64,000 nt of DNA from JAGVPT01 sp963827085 (GTDB lineage Bacteria; Bacteroidota; Ignavibacteria; UBA10030; UBA8401). The stretch is from the NCBI GenBank assembly GCA_963827085.1, contig CAWGZY010000008.1:7655-71654 (forward strand), given 5' to 3'. The position numbers were made by a program, and so were the translations under genes. The first letter of the stretch is position 1, and every line of letters starts with the position of its first letter. Of this stretch, positions 17,365 to 26,990 are shown piece after piece. Under the pieces are notes generated by a model. That model worked only from the letters and a program-made list of their open reading frames with translations. It made no database searches and was not told the origin of the DNA.

Positions 17365-18309
17365 ATGCGATTTAAATTTTTTGTTCTGATCCTTGCTACG
17401 TTTGTTGGAATGCCGGTTAATGCTCAACTTGCAGGAACTCCGGGCGCATTCGTACGACTAGGTTTTGGATCTCGCGGCATGGGAATGGGCAATGCGCTCA
17501 CGGCCGTTATTGATGGCGACGTTACAAGTTTTTACAATCCAGCCGTAACACCCTTCCTGACAGACAGGGTTGCAGCAGTATCGTACGGCTTGCTTTCACT
17601 CGACCGATCGCTGAATACCCTTTCCTACTCACAATCCATTAAACCTACCGCCGGATTTTCAGTGGGCATTATTAATTCCGGCGTAAGCAATATTGATGGG
17701 CGCGATGCCGATGGATTTCAAACTGGAGAATTATTTACTTCAGAAAATCAATTTTCGTTCTCGTTTGCTAATAGAATGTCGAAGGTCATTTCGCTGGGGA
17801 TCGCCTTGAAGATTTATTACTATCGCCTGTACGAAAATATTTCATCCACCGACCTTGGGGTCGATGCCGGCGGCATAGCGCGCCTTTCGGACAACCTCAC
17901 GCTTGGGATCGCCGTCCAAGATATCGGGTCAAAATACAAATGGGATACTTCAAACCTGTACGGCGACCAAGGGAATTCAACCATTGAGCCTTTCCCTCTT
18001 CTCAGGAAAATCGGCCTGAGCTATGCATTCGATGATAATGCAGGGTTGATTTCTGTCGATTTTGAAAACAGCAATAAGAACACGAACATCATTCGCATGG
18101 GGGGGGAGTTACCTCTGAGCGAATTCTTTACCGTACGCGCCGGGCTTGACCACTGGGACGTTCAAGATCCGGCTCAGGCAGCTCCGACATTCGGCTTTAC
18201 CGTCCGGACAAGTTCTGCTAAGTTAACGCCGGTCATTAACTATGCGTATGTTATAGAGCCGTATGGACTCTTCGGCATGCATATTCTTTCTCTTTCTACA
18301 AGATTCTAG
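17365..18309 (+). CDS. PorV/PorQ-family outer membrane barrel (paralogue 1)
   Basis: From the ATG at 17365 (signal peptide RFKFFVLILATFVGMPVNAQ) a 314-residue beta-barrel protein. The N-terminal motif GAFVRLGFGSRGMGMGNALTAV, followed by TSFYNPAV, is the signature of PorV/PorQ/UPF0164 proteins, which shuttle T9SS cargo in Bacteroidota relatives. A longer frame reaches back to 17206 inside the previous gene but would bury the signal peptide. It sits 10 bp after a gene with a T9SS-like tail and 10 bp before a second copy, which supports a secretion role. It is not proven to be PorV itself. Confidence 0.85.
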   Translation: MRFKFFVLILATFVGMPVNAQLAGTPGAFVRLGFGSRGMGMGNALTAVIDGDVTSFYNPAVTPFLTDRVAAVSYGLLSLDRSLNTLSYSQSIKPTAGFSVGIINSGVSNIDGRDADGFQTGELFTSENQFSFSFANRMSKVISLGIALKIYYYRLYENISSTDLGVDAGGIARLSDNLTLGIAVQDIGSKYKWDTSNLYGDQGNSTIEPFPLLRKIGLSYAFDDNAGLISVDFENSNKNTNIIRMGGELPLSEFFTVRAGLDHWDVQDPAQAAPTFGFTVRTSSAKLTPVINYAYVIEPYGLFGMHILSLSTRF

Positions 18310-18319
18310 TGGTGATGCC

Positions 18320-19222
18320 ATGACACGAACGAATGGTTTGTCTATTTTAATTTTGCTTAGCGCAATATCGTTGTCTGCTCAAACTGAAAATGCTTCAACC
18401 GGACTTGCATTTTTGAAACTGGGCATAGGGGCACGAGCTATCGGCATGGGTGAAGCATACAGCGCATTGTCGGACGATGCATCCGGAATCTACTACAACC
18501 CTGCAGGAATTTCTTTCGGCGCGGGCAATGAAGTGACTTTCATGCACAAACAATGGATATTTGGTACGACAGCAGACTTTCTCGGTTCAACTGTCCACTC
18601 TCAGAATTTCACTTTCGGATTCGGGTTCAATTCAACGAATGTCGACGGCATTGAAATTCGACAGCAACCCGGGCCGCCCGAGGGAACATTCGGGCTTCAC
18701 GACCTTGCAGTGTCCGCCACGGCAAGCTGGCGTATCGACACTTCGCTCAGTATTGGTGCAACCGGAAAATTTCTGTATGAGAAAATCTATCTCGATGAAT
18801 CAGACGGTGCAGCATTCGATTTTGGTGCGCGCTATCAGTATGATCGGCATTTTGCATTCGCCGCCGTCATAACCAACATCGGGTCCATGAGCACTCTATT
18901 GACCGAGCCGATCGTTCTCCCTGCCGGTGTTCGGTTTGGTGCTTCATTCCAGAGTACGCCTGCCGATTATCTCGCTTTTACCCTTGCAACCGATGTTCTC
19001 AAGACTTTCCAGGATAATGGCTCACGAATTGACGTTGGGGGGGAACTTGCGTATAACTCATTCCTTGAGTTTCGGACGGGGTATCAATTTGGGTATGATG
19101 CAAAAGGATTCTCTGCCGGATTCGGCCTCCGCTACGGCTTGCTCCAGCTCGACTATGCATTTGTTCCGTTTCTGGATCAATTGGGTAACACTAATACGTT
19201 TTCGCTCACCTTCAGCCTGTAA
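18320..19222 (+). CDS. PorV/PorQ-family outer membrane barrel (paralogue 2)
   Basis: A 300-residue barrel protein from the ATG at 18320, with signal peptide ending SAISLSAQ. FLKLGIGARAIGMGEAYSAL and the following SGIYYNPAGI match the PorV/PorQ/UPF0164 signature more closely than its upstream neighbour. The C-terminus ends TNTFSLTFSL with the terminal aromatic pattern of outer membrane barrels. The two copies are clearly paralogous yet far apart in detail, suggesting an old duplication and separate cargo. It is followed after 15 bp by a glycosyltransferase gene, so the operon may run on. Confidence 0.88.
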   Translation: MTRTNGLSILILLSAISLSAQTENASTGLAFLKLGIGARAIGMGEAYSALSDDASGIYYNPAGISFGAGNEVTFMHKQWIFGTTADFLGSTVHSQNFTFGFGFNSTNVDGIEIRQQPGPPEGTFGLHDLAVSATASWRIDTSLSIGATGKFLYEKIYLDESDGAAFDFGARYQYDRHFAFAAVITNIGSMSTLLTEPIVLPAGVRFGASFQSTPADYLAFTLATDVLKTFQDNGSRIDVGGELAYNSFLEFRTGYQFGYDAKGFSAGFGLRYGLLQLDYAFVPFLDQLGNTNTFSLTFSL

Positions 19223-19237
19223 ATTCAGGAACGACAT

Positions 19238-20224
19238 TTGTTGGCTGGCCGACCTCACATACTTTTCACGGCAACATTCCATTCCTCGTTCATCGACGAA
19301 GACATTAAAATTTTGCGGAAGAATTTTAACGTCACAATTGTCATCGCGAAGGGATGGATGGTGCCGATCCTCCTTGTTCCAAGCCTGTTCAGCGCAGATA
19401 TTACGTTCTCATGGTTTGCCTCTGTCTACTCTTCACTCTTGGTCCTCTTCGCGCACTTCTTCGGAAAGAAGTCGATCCTTGTTCTTGGCGGAGTAGATGT
19501 CGCAAAAGAAAAGGATTTCCAATATGGTATCTGGAACAGTTGGTGGAAATCTCCTATTATCCGTTACGGCATCACACACGCAAATATAGTTCTTGCGGTC
19601 GATCCATTTTTGAAACGAGAAGCGGTACGGCTGGCCCATTATTCCGGAGACAACATTATAACAGTTCCAACGGGCTACGATGCGAACTTTTGGAAGCCTT
19701 CCGGCAATAAAGATGGACTTGTGTTGACCGTCGCCTCGTGTCCCGACCTGGTGCGGGCTAGACTTAAAGGGATTGACACCTTTATCTCAATCGCACGAAA
19801 AATGCCCGACGTTCGATTCAGAGTTATCGGAATCGATCCGCGGGTCGCCTCGGCATTTGAAGTCCCACCTAATCTCGAATGCCGTTCCTTTTCTTCGCGA
19901 GAAGAAGTGCTTCATTCGTACCAACGGGCAAAAGTCTACTGCCAGTTATCGTATCGTGAGGGATTGCCGAATGCCCTTTGCGAAGCGATGCTGTGTGAAT
20001 GCATCCCGGTAGGAACAAAAGTCGGCGGCATTCCAACCGCGATCGGGGATGCGGGTTTCCTCGTCGAATACAACGATGAAAAGCATACCGTTGAGGCCAT
20101 TCGCAAAGGATTAACCCGGCCATCCGATGACGGCATGCGAGCGAGATCGAGAATTGCCTCGCAATTTTCGTTACCCCAAAGAGAAGAATCTCTAAAGGGA
20201 ATAATAACAAAGATCATGCAGTGA
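19238..20224 (+). CDS. GT4-type glycosyltransferase
   Basis: A GT-B fold glycosyltransferase of family 4 type, about 328 residues. The C-terminal half has RLKGIDTFISIA (where many relatives read KGxd), SYREGLPNALCEAMLCECIPVGTKVGGIPTAIG (the acidic EGLPnaxxEA donor motif) and a catalytic-type arginine region. The start is a TTG at 19238 or the next TTG at 19241; no ATG fits. The stop overlaps the flippase start (GTGA). It opens the second polysaccharide block, in which it probably adds a sugar to a lipid-linked repeat unit. The sugar is not visible in the sequence. Confidence 0.82.
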   Translation: MLAGRPHILFTATFHSSFIDEDIKILRKNFNVTIVIAKGWMVPILLVPSLFSADITFSWFASVYSSLLVLFAHFFGKKSILVLGGVDVAKEKDFQYGIWNSWWKSPIIRYGITHANIVLAVDPFLKREAVRLAHYSGDNIITVPTGYDANFWKPSGNKDGLVLTVASCPDLVRARLKGIDTFISIARKMPDVRFRVIGIDPRVASAFEVPPNLECRSFSSREEVLHSYQRAKVYCQLSYREGLPNALCEAMLCECIPVGTKVGGIPTAIGDAGFLVEYNDEKHTVEAIRKGLTRPSDDGMRARSRIASQFSLPQREESLKGIITKIMQ

Positions 20225-21636
20225 AACCCCATACAAAAAATATCGTCTCGCTGTTCGGATTTGATGCAGTTGCCCGCCTTTTTGGTTTTGCCTCGACTAC
20301 ATATCTCGCAAGAATGCTCGGCAGCGGAACCTTTGGAGTGGTTAATCTCGGTCTTGCTGTATTTTCTTATGGACTCATTATTTCAAGCCCCGGCTTGCAC
20401 ACAATCGGAACGCGAATCGTCTCCCAACGAGTGGTGAATGATGCTGCCGTCATCAAGCACGTTACGGCACTCCGTTTTATACTGGCCATTCTCACGTTCG
20501 CGGCAATGACTATTGCTTCTTGTATCTTCGTTCACGATACAACAACGCGATACGTCGTGATTCTCTATTCTGCGTCACTGCTGCCATTTGCTTTTCAAAT
20601 TGAATGGTTCTATCAGGGAAAACAAAGAGTTGCTGCATTGGGTGCAAGCCGTGCCGCAGGACTCCTTTCGTTTGTCGTACTGCTTTTTCTTATCGTAAAA
20701 TCGGAGACGGACGTCCTGCTGGTCCCCGTTGCTTATTTTGTGAGCGCCGCTCTGAACGCCGCAATTCTTTATTTTATTTACCGGCAGGGAAAGAGCGACA
20801 CCAGCGCCGTTAACGACATTCCACCAATGAACCTTCGATGGAAATCACTTCTCCAACAATCACTGCCGGTTGGAGCAGCGGTGATCATAGGCCAGGCTGT
20901 CCTCAATCTCCCTGTCATTCTCCTGGGCATTTTCGCAACATCATTCGATATTGGGAATTTTAGTGCAGCATCAAAGCTGGTTTTCTTCCTACTAGCAATC
21001 GATAGAGCAGTGTATATCCTTTTCTATCCCCTGGTAGCTCGGACATTCACAATAACACCTGCCGAAATCGGCAAGCAGGTAAGCCGCATTCTTAATTACA
21101 TCATGATTGCCATCTTGCCAATATGTGCTGGTGGATTTGTGCTTGCCCGCCCCGTCATTATGCTGGTTTTTGGTCCGCAGTATGAAGACTCGGTCATTCT
21201 CCTTCAAATCCTTGTTTTCTATTTTCTCTTTACGATATTAAATAGTATTTTTGCATTCGTTATTATTGCCGCCGGCAAGGAGAGGCGGTACTCAACAATT
21301 ATCGTCGCTGTGTCCAGTCTCCTTCTTGTTTCGCTCGTTCCACTGACCTACTATTGGAAAGGAGCCGGCGCTTCATTCGGGATGGTTGCGGGAGAATTCG
21401 TAATGATGATGCTCATGTTTCGCCAATGCCGCAAATCAATTTCCGCGAAATTGGCATTCAATCCGACAAAACCAATTATCGCTTCGGCCATCATGGGGGG
21501 AATTCTTTTTGGCCTATCGCACACGGGACTTTATTTGTCTATTCCTATTGGCATCGCGATCTACTCGGCGTCTATTTTCTTTTTGAAAGGGATGGGAAAA
21601 GATGACATCGTTTTTCTTAAAGAGAGATTATTGTGA
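20221..21636 (+). CDS. Wzx-like polysaccharide flippase (MOP superfamily)
   Basis: A 471-residue membrane protein with about twelve to fourteen helices in the pattern of the MOP superfamily. It opens with IVSLFGFDAVARLFGFASTTYLAR-type sequence followed by LGSGTFGVVNLGLAVFSYG, the usual Wzx/RfbX start, and has FQIEWFYQGKQ after the fourth helix. Wzx proteins flip undecaprenyl-linked oligosaccharides to the outer face of the cytoplasmic membrane. Translation starts at a GTG overlapping the previous stop, and the stop overlaps the next start. The surrounding glycosyltransferases support this role. No Wzy polymerase is seen in the block. Confidence 0.88.
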   Translation: MKPHTKNIVSLFGFDAVARLFGFASTTYLARMLGSGTFGVVNLGLAVFSYGLIISSPGLHTIGTRIVSQRVVNDAAVIKHVTALRFILAILTFAAMTIASCIFVHDTTTRYVVILYSASLLPFAFQIEWFYQGKQRVAALGASRAAGLLSFVVLLFLIVKSETDVLLVPVAYFVSAALNAAILYFIYRQGKSDTSAVNDIPPMNLRWKSLLQQSLPVGAAVIIGQAVLNLPVILLGIFATSFDIGNFSAASKLVFFLLAIDRAVYILFYPLVARTFTITPAEIGKQVSRILNYIMIAILPICAGGFVLARPVIMLVFGPQYEDSVILLQILVFYFLFTILNSIFAFVIIAAGKERRYSTIIVAVSSLLLVSLVPLTYYWKGAGASFGMVAGEFVMMMLMFRQCRKSISAKLAFNPTKPIIASAIMGGILFGLSHTGLYLSIPIGIAIYSASIFFLKGMGKDDIVFLKERLL

Positions 21637-23180
21637 GGCTAACGATCGGCATATTGCGCTATGAGCCCGGATGGGAAATTCTCTTTCGTCAAATTGGCGT
21701 CAATTGGAAAGCACTTTCAACTTCGGATGAACTCAACCGCGAAACTTTTTCGGCAATTGTCGTCAATGCTCCGCCGACTTCGTTGCAGGAAAAAGTTCTT
21801 GAAGATTACCTCGCGGAAGGCGGTGCCATTCTCGCCCTTGGTAGTTGTGCTCAGCGCCTAGTCACCATGAAGCTGAAAACAAAATATTTCTCATCTCTCC
21901 CGCCGTCTCTCTTTGGCAGTTTTGCACAAACTTCAATGATGGATATCTATTCCTCAGGGGTGCTGGACGCGGCTTCCTTCAACCAAAGGCGTCAGCTGCC
22001 CTTAATTCATAAAGTCGGTAAAGGAATTTTCGCCTCTATCCCGTTCAACGTTAATGCACTTATCCTTGATGCGCGGTCAAAGAGAAAGAACTTTTATTCC
22101 GACAAGGAAAGATTGCCGAATGAAATCGTCGCGGCGGTCTCAAAGGGAAACCTTCGGCGATTCATAACCGAGATACTGCAATTCCTCCACCATGAAAGAG
22201 AAATCCCGTTTGTTCATAAGTGGTATTTTCCGGAAAACAAGGAAACCATTTTCACGTTCCGGGTAGACTCCGACCAGGGCTCTCTTGCAGAAGTCAATGA
22301 TCTTTACGAACTGTGCAAGAACCATTCAATACAGGCAATGTGGTTTATAGACACGAAAAGCCATGAACGGTGGCTGTCTCGTTTCAAGGATTTCGACCGA
22401 CAGGACGTCGGCATCCATTGTTATGAGCATATGACATTCCCGTCGGAAGAAAAAAATCTCCAGAATATTTTGAAAGCATTGTCGCTCTTGAGGACTCACG
22501 GGCTTTATCCGAAAGGAGCTGCCGCACCGTATGGAACATGGAATGTTTCAATTGCATCTGTATTCGAGCAAATCGGTGCCGGCTTTTCATCGGAATTCGG
22601 TTTGGATTATGATGACCTTCCATTCTTTCCCTTTGTGGGCGATAAATTCTCTCCAGTCATGCAGCTCCCCATTCATCCAATTTGTGTCGGAAGCATGAGG
22701 CGTGCAGGGTACTCAGCAGATGAAATGAAGAAATATTTTCGACGGCTTATTGATACCAAGCTTTTACAGCGCGAGCCTCTATGCCTTTATCACCACCCAA
22801 CGCATCATCATTTGGATCTCTTTGCAGATGTATTCGACTATGTTCGATCAAAGCGGATCGATAATTATTCTTATGCAGAGTACGCATCGTGGTGGAGAAC
22901 GCGGGATGAGACTGTATGGACGCATCATCTCGACAGAGAGAGAAACGAGCTGACGGCACACAGCACAGATCCGAATGCTGGAGTGCACTGGCGCATTGTC
23001 TTCCCCAACGGTGAAGAATCAATAGTGAACGCTGAAGGGACCGTCTCGCTTCTGTCGTTGCCGCGCACCCGTCCCCAACACAAACAACTTCCCCCAGCAG
23101 ATATTGCCCGGTCGCGACGGTTCGATTTCCGGCATACCATATTAAATGTGCTTGACGCTTGGTATAAGAGGACGCAATGA
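21633..23180 (+). CDS. Polysaccharide-deacetylase-like protein with N-terminal Rossmann-like domain
   Basis: A 515-residue protein in three parts. Residues 1-190 look like a class I amidotransferase-like or BPL_N-type domain (VVNAPPT, YLAEGGAILALGS). Residues 200-420 are a NodB-like deacetylase fold with FTFRVDSDQG in place of the classical TFDDG, then DVGIHCYEH (metal His pair), AAPYGTWN and YHHPTHHH. The tail from about 430 is beta-rich. A polysaccharide deacetylase or related hydrolase is likely, but activity is uncertain because motif 1 is altered. Starts and stops overlap both neighbours, so it is part of the polysaccharide operon. No signal peptide is seen. Confidence 0.75.
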   Translation: MRLTIGILRYEPGWEILFRQIGVNWKALSTSDELNRETFSAIVVNAPPTSLQEKVLEDYLAEGGAILALGSCAQRLVTMKLKTKYFSSLPPSLFGSFAQTSMMDIYSSGVLDAASFNQRRQLPLIHKVGKGIFASIPFNVNALILDARSKRKNFYSDKERLPNEIVAAVSKGNLRRFITEILQFLHHEREIPFVHKWYFPENKETIFTFRVDSDQGSLAEVNDLYELCKNHSIQAMWFIDTKSHERWLSRFKDFDRQDVGIHCYEHMTFPSEEKNLQNILKALSLLRTHGLYPKGAAAPYGTWNVSIASVFEQIGAGFSSEFGLDYDDLPFFPFVGDKFSPVMQLPIHPICVGSMRRAGYSADEMKKYFRRLIDTKLLQREPLCLYHHPTHHHLDLFADVFDYVRSKRIDNYSYAEYASWWRTRDETVWTHHLDRERNELTAHSTDPNAGVHWRIVFPNGEESIVNAEGTVSLLSLPRTRPQHKQLPPADIARSRRFDFRHTILNVLDAWYKRTQ

Positions 23181-24202
23181 AAGTCACAATGGCCTGTTAT
23201 CAGTCGGTTTCTCTCATTCACGGCGGCCCGCGGGTCCAGATTTTGAGGACAAAGAGTGAGCTTGAAAAACTGGGTGTCGATGTATCGCTTTTCCAACCGT
23301 GGGAATCATCTCCACAGTTTCACCCCGATATTTTTCATTTATTTTCCGCGAATCTAGGCACATATCACCTTGCCCGAAATATCGAGCCTCTTTCTATCCC
23401 TTTAGTCGCTTCGCCGATCTTTTTCACGCAAAGGTCAGCCCGCTCAATTCGCCTAACCCTCGCACTCGAACATTCACTGAAGCGCATTCGCACAGGCATC
23501 TGGACAGACTACGGTTTCACTGAACAAATTTGCAAATGGTCGCGTGCCGTTTTGCCGAACACTGCGGACGAGGCACATTTAATTGAATATGGCTTAAACA
23601 TTCCTGCAAAGAAAATTTCAGTCATTCCAAACGGGGTTGATCCTCGGTTTGAGTTCGGTAACCCGGCATTATTCAAAAAGAAATATGGCATTGACAAATT
23701 CATTTTGAACGTAGGTCATATCGGACCGGCGCGAAAGAATGTATTGGGCCTTATCCGCGCATTACGATCGATTGATCATCCAGCGGTCATCATAGGAAAA
23801 GTAATCGGCAGGGATGGAGAGCAGTGTTTGAAGGAAGCAGCAAAAAACAAGAACATTCTCGTCATTCCGGGCCTTGAAAATGAATCGGAGATGCTTGCGT
23901 CGGCCTATGCCGCGTGCGATGTTTTTGCCCTTCCCTCATTGTTTGAAACACCCGGTATTGCAGCTCTAGAGGCCGCGCTTGCCGGCTCGAAGATCGTCAT
24001 CACTCCACATGGAGGAACCCGAGAGTATTTCGGGACAATGGCACACTACGTCGATCCGCATTCAGTTGATTCGATTCATGCCGGAATCCTTGCTGCGTTA
24101 AACGAGAATCGAAACGATAAACTAAGGCATCATGTTAAGCAAGAATTCTTATGGAGCAAAGTCGCCGAGAAAACGCTGGCAGTGTACAAAAAGATACTAT
24201 AG
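23177..24202 (+). CDS. GT4-family glycosyltransferase
   Basis: A 341-residue GT-B glycosyltransferase. Visible are the linker VIPNGVDPRFE, the donor-side strand FILNVGHIGPARKN, and ALPSLFETPGIAALEAALAGSKIV, the E(x7)E-type motif of family 4. The N-terminal domain contains the acceptor-side sequence SLIHGGPRVQ. The start ATG overlaps the previous stop as ATGA. It should add a sugar to the same lipid-linked unit handled by the preceding flippase. A heptosyltransferase-like gene begins at or just after its stop. Specificity cannot be read. Confidence 0.88.
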   Translation: MKVTMACYQSVSLIHGGPRVQILRTKSELEKLGVDVSLFQPWESSPQFHPDIFHLFSANLGTYHLARNIEPLSIPLVASPIFFTQRSARSIRLTLALEHSLKRIRTGIWTDYGFTEQICKWSRAVLPNTADEAHLIEYGLNIPAKKISVIPNGVDPRFEFGNPALFKKKYGIDKFILNVGHIGPARKNVLGLIRALRSIDHPAVIIGKVIGRDGEQCLKEAAKNKNILVIPGLENESEMLASAYAACDVFALPSLFETPGIAALEAALAGSKIVITPHGGTREYFGTMAHYVDPHSVDSIHAGILAALNENRNDKLRHHVKQEFLWSKVAEKTLAVYKKIL

Positions 24203-24210
24203 CCGCGTCG

Positions 24211-25242
24211 GTGAAAAATAAGCGAATTCTTATTATTCGACCTGACCGTATCGGCGACGTTGTCTTGACGACTCCGCTCATCAGGTCAATCCGGAAAGCA
24301 TTTCCGCAATCGTTCATTGCCGTGATGGTGCACCCGTCGAACGTTCCGCTGCTTGAAAACAATCCTCATATCACAGAAATACTGACGGACAGCCCAGAAC
24401 AGATTAACTCCGGCAGGAAAGTTTTTTGGAAGCAGGTCAGGCACTTGCGAGGGTTGAAATTCGAAGTAGGGCTGATGCCCTTCCCGCGGGAACGGCATGC
24501 CTGGATGATGTTCCTCGCCGGCATACCAACGCGAATCGGCGTCGGGAAAAAACTGTACCAAATGATCACGTTCACAAAAAGCGTCAGCCGGCATAAATAT
24601 ATTCCACTCCGGCATGAAGCCGATTACATGCTGGACCTCGGATTAAGAATAGGAGCGACTTCGCGCGATACGAAACCCGAAGTGTTTCTCACAAAAGAAG
24701 AGAAAGAACGGGCGCACCAACACCTTTCATCATTAGGAATTTCGTTTGACAAACCGGTTATCGGTGTCAATCCAATATCGCGCGGCTCTTCGCCGAATTG
24801 GAAGCCTGAGAAATACCTTCAGCTGATCGAACGCCTCCTGTCGCGATTCAGCGTTGTTATTAATCTGGGACCGCATGAAATAGAGCAGCAGACATTCTTT
24901 GAGTCCCTCGAACACAATGGCGCGATGATCCTCATCCAGCAATTGCGAGAGCACATGGCGAGCATCTCACAACTTGATCTTCTTATTTCTTCATCGACCG
25001 GTTCGATGCATATAGCGGCGGCTCTGGGAATACCTACCGTTTCCCTCTTTTGCCCATTAACGGCTTGCTCGCCGCAGTTGTGGGGGCCGCTCGGAAATCG
25101 TTCGGAAGTGATCCTGCCTAAACAGGATTACTGTCAAACGCGCTGCCCAGGCGATCCGAAAATATGTCCTCTGGACGATATTGAAATTCCACTGGTTATT
25201 GACCGCGTTGAAAATATTTTACGCGACAAGAAAAGCTTTTAA
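24211..25242 (+). CDS. GT9 heptosyltransferase-like glycosyltransferase
   Basis: A family 9 (ADP-heptose:LPS heptosyltransferase type) enzyme. The N-terminal motif LIIRPDRIGDVVLTTPLIRSI is diagnostic, and the C-terminal half has NPISRGSSPNWKPEKY and ISSSTGSMHIAAALGIPTVSLF, the GT9 donor site. A cysteine pair near the end (YCQTRCPGDPKICPLDDI) is common in the family. I chose the GTG at 24211, just past the previous stop; an ATG at 24151 would overlap that gene by 52 bp. GT9 enzymes transfer heptose or similar sugars to LPS-like acceptors. The donor is unknown here. Confidence 0.86.
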   Translation: MKNKRILIIRPDRIGDVVLTTPLIRSIRKAFPQSFIAVMVHPSNVPLLENNPHITEILTDSPEQINSGRKVFWKQVRHLRGLKFEVGLMPFPRERHAWMMFLAGIPTRIGVGKKLYQMITFTKSVSRHKYIPLRHEADYMLDLGLRIGATSRDTKPEVFLTKEEKERAHQHLSSLGISFDKPVIGVNPISRGSSPNWKPEKYLQLIERLLSRFSVVINLGPHEIEQQTFFESLEHNGAMILIQQLREHMASISQLDLLISSSTGSMHIAAALGIPTVSLFCPLTACSPQLWGPLGNRSEVILPKQDYCQTRCPGDPKICPLDDIEIPLVIDRVENILRDKKSF

Positions 25243-25309
25243 TTTCATTCAATGGAACGACTTTTATAGGACGGCTGTTCAATACTTCAATACCATTAGT
25301 GGAGAGTAC

Positions 25310-25819
25310 ATGAAATATGTAGCTATCGCATTCGCCATCGCCGCTGCGCTTACAAACGGAGTTCTCATCGCCCAGTCAAAGGACGCTTTACCGGCCATAC
25401 AATGGAATTCTTTTGACGCAGGAATGGAGAAGGCAAAAGCCGACCACAAGAAAGTGCTTGTTGATGTATACACAGAGTGGTGTGGATGGTGTGCGAAGAT
25501 GGACACCGAAGTCTATACGGAACCAGCAGTTAAGGATTACTTGTCTAAAAACTTTGTGATTATAAAAATGAATGCAGAAGGGAACGGAAAGGTTCATTAC
25601 AAGGGGCAGGAGTACTCGCCCGGCCAGCTTGCAGCGGCATTCGGAGTAAAAGGGTATCCCTCCACTCTCTTCATGCGAGAGGACAGCGAGCCAATCACGC
25701 TGCTCCCGGGATATGCGAAAGCCCCTATGTTTCTTCTCATCCTTTCATTTATCGCAGAGAATCAGTACGAAAAGAAACAGTTCAGCGAATACCTTAAAGA
25801 AAAAGGAGTTAAGGAGTAA
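25310..25819 (+). CDS. Exported thioredoxin-fold protein
   Basis: From the ATG at 25310, behind GGAGAG, a 169-residue protein with a signal peptide (cleavage near IAQS) and a thioredoxin fold. The redox motif WCGWC is at residues 57-61, and the cis-proline loop reads GVKGYPSTLF. It should act in the envelope as a thiol-disulfide exchanger, perhaps reducing or repairing secreted cysteines. The frame extends upstream to 25181 without a better start. It converges with the next gene and overlaps it by 11 bp. The partners are unknown, and it may have nothing to do with the glycosyltransferases around it. Confidence 0.88.
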   Translation: MKYVAIAFAIAAALTNGVLIAQSKDALPAIQWNSFDAGMEKAKADHKKVLVDVYTEWCGWCAKMDTEVYTEPAVKDYLSKNFVIIKMNAEGNGKVHYKGQEYSPGQLAAAFGVKGYPSTLFMREDSEPITLLPGYAKAPMFLLILSFIAENQYEKKQFSEYLKEKGVKE

Positions 25820-26990
25820 CTGACAGACTTTTTAAGTCCGGCCTTTCTTTTGAGAACCGCTCCACTGCGCGGACAATACCTTCCAGATCAATCATCTGAA
25901 TACACTCAAGATCGTACGGACAATCTCTTTTCCAGCACGGTGCGCAATGCAGACCTTCTGGGATGAGCTTCACGCCCCGATCGTATAAATCAATCTCACT
26001 CCAGCAACTCAATCCAAACCACGCAATCACATATTTCTTTAATCCGATTGCAACGTGCATGCCGAACGAATCACCGGTAATAATAACGTCGCAAATCTTT
26101 TCATAACAAATTCCCCGTCTCACTCCCTGCGTAGTTGGAGTGCTGACAACCTTCTTCCCCACACGCCTCGTAATTTCCGCGTTCCGCTCCGTGTCTTCCT
26201 GACCTCCAAGCAAAACGAGATCGATTCCTTTCATTGCAGACAGTTTCTCGATGAGCGCGACATGCTGGCCAATGGTCATTTTTTTGTTTGGATAGAGATA
26301 AGAACAACCAGTATTGAACCCGACGATCACGTTATTGCCGTTTAATCCCACTTCTTTTGCATACTGTTCACAGTATTTTTTCTCTTCACCAGAAAGGATC
26401 AGCGTATACTCGTCGCGGCGAAACGTGAGCTTCATGGCTTCCTGCAGGATTTCCGTGCCGTATTTTTTGTTCACCCTGAATTTTAGATTATCATCTAGGC
26501 CGAGAAGATAACTGTACTCTGCCTCCTTGTTAAGCGGAATGATCTGCCCCTCTTTATTCAATCCGAAACCTATCTTCTCTTTCGCATTAAGTGCCTTGCA
26601 GAATGCGCAAGATCTTTTCGATTTATCAACGCTGTATACGACGTCGAATTCAACATTCTGGAGAACAAGCCAGCTTTCCGGCTCCCATACGTACGCCGTG
26701 TCGATGTACGGATTATTTTCGAGAAGGCGGTACGCGTTCTTCAATGTGATCCACGAAATGTGGCTTTGCGGGTATTTTCTTTTGATGGCTGGAAGCATCG
26801 CCGTCGTTTGCAGCACCGCTCCCATCGCATCGAGATTGATGATGAGGATCTTTGTTCCAATAGGGTCCGGGTCAACACAGTCCGTGTAGCACGTCGATCC
26901 CGGAAAACAGGGTTTATACCCGGTAAACCGTTTGCAATCCGGGATTCTCATTTGGGGTTGCCGTTTTTTCCGCGGCGTTTTTTTCTTCAT
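25809..26990 (-). CDS. GT9 heptosyltransferase-like protein with cysteine-rich termini
   Basis: A GT9 enzyme whose start at 26990 overlaps the upstream GT9 stop as ATGA, preceded by AGGA. A basic, cysteine-containing N-terminal extension (CKRFTGYKPCFPGSTCYTDC) precedes the usual core TKILIINLDAMGAVLQTTA, where other family members have RxGDvl. The C-terminal region has VGFNTGCSYLYPNK, ITGDSFGMHVAIGLKKYVIAWFG and CAPCWKRDCPYDLECI. The D-to-A change next to the glycine (LDAMGAV instead of RxIGDV) could affect catalysis or acceptor binding. Longer upstream starts exist but only extend into the neighbour. Confidence 0.8.
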   Translation of the reverse strand: MKKKTPRKKRQPQMRIPDCKRFTGYKPCFPGSTCYTDCVDPDPIGTKILIINLDAMGAVLQTTAMLPAIKRKYPQSHISWITLKNAYRLLENNPYIDTAYVWEPESWLVLQNVEFDVVYSVDKSKRSCAFCKALNAKEKIGFGLNKEGQIIPLNKEAEYSYLLGLDDNLKFRVNKKYGTEILQEAMKLTFRRDEYTLILSGEEKKYCEQYAKEVGLNGNNVIVGFNTGCSYLYPNKKMTIGQHVALIEKLSAMKGIDLVLLGGQEDTERNAEITRRVGKKVVSTPTTQGVRRGICYEKICDVIITGDSFGMHVAIGLKKYVIAWFGLSCWSEIDLYDRGVKLIPEGLHCAPCWKRDCPYDLECIQMIDLEGIVRAVERFSKERPDLKSLSVTP

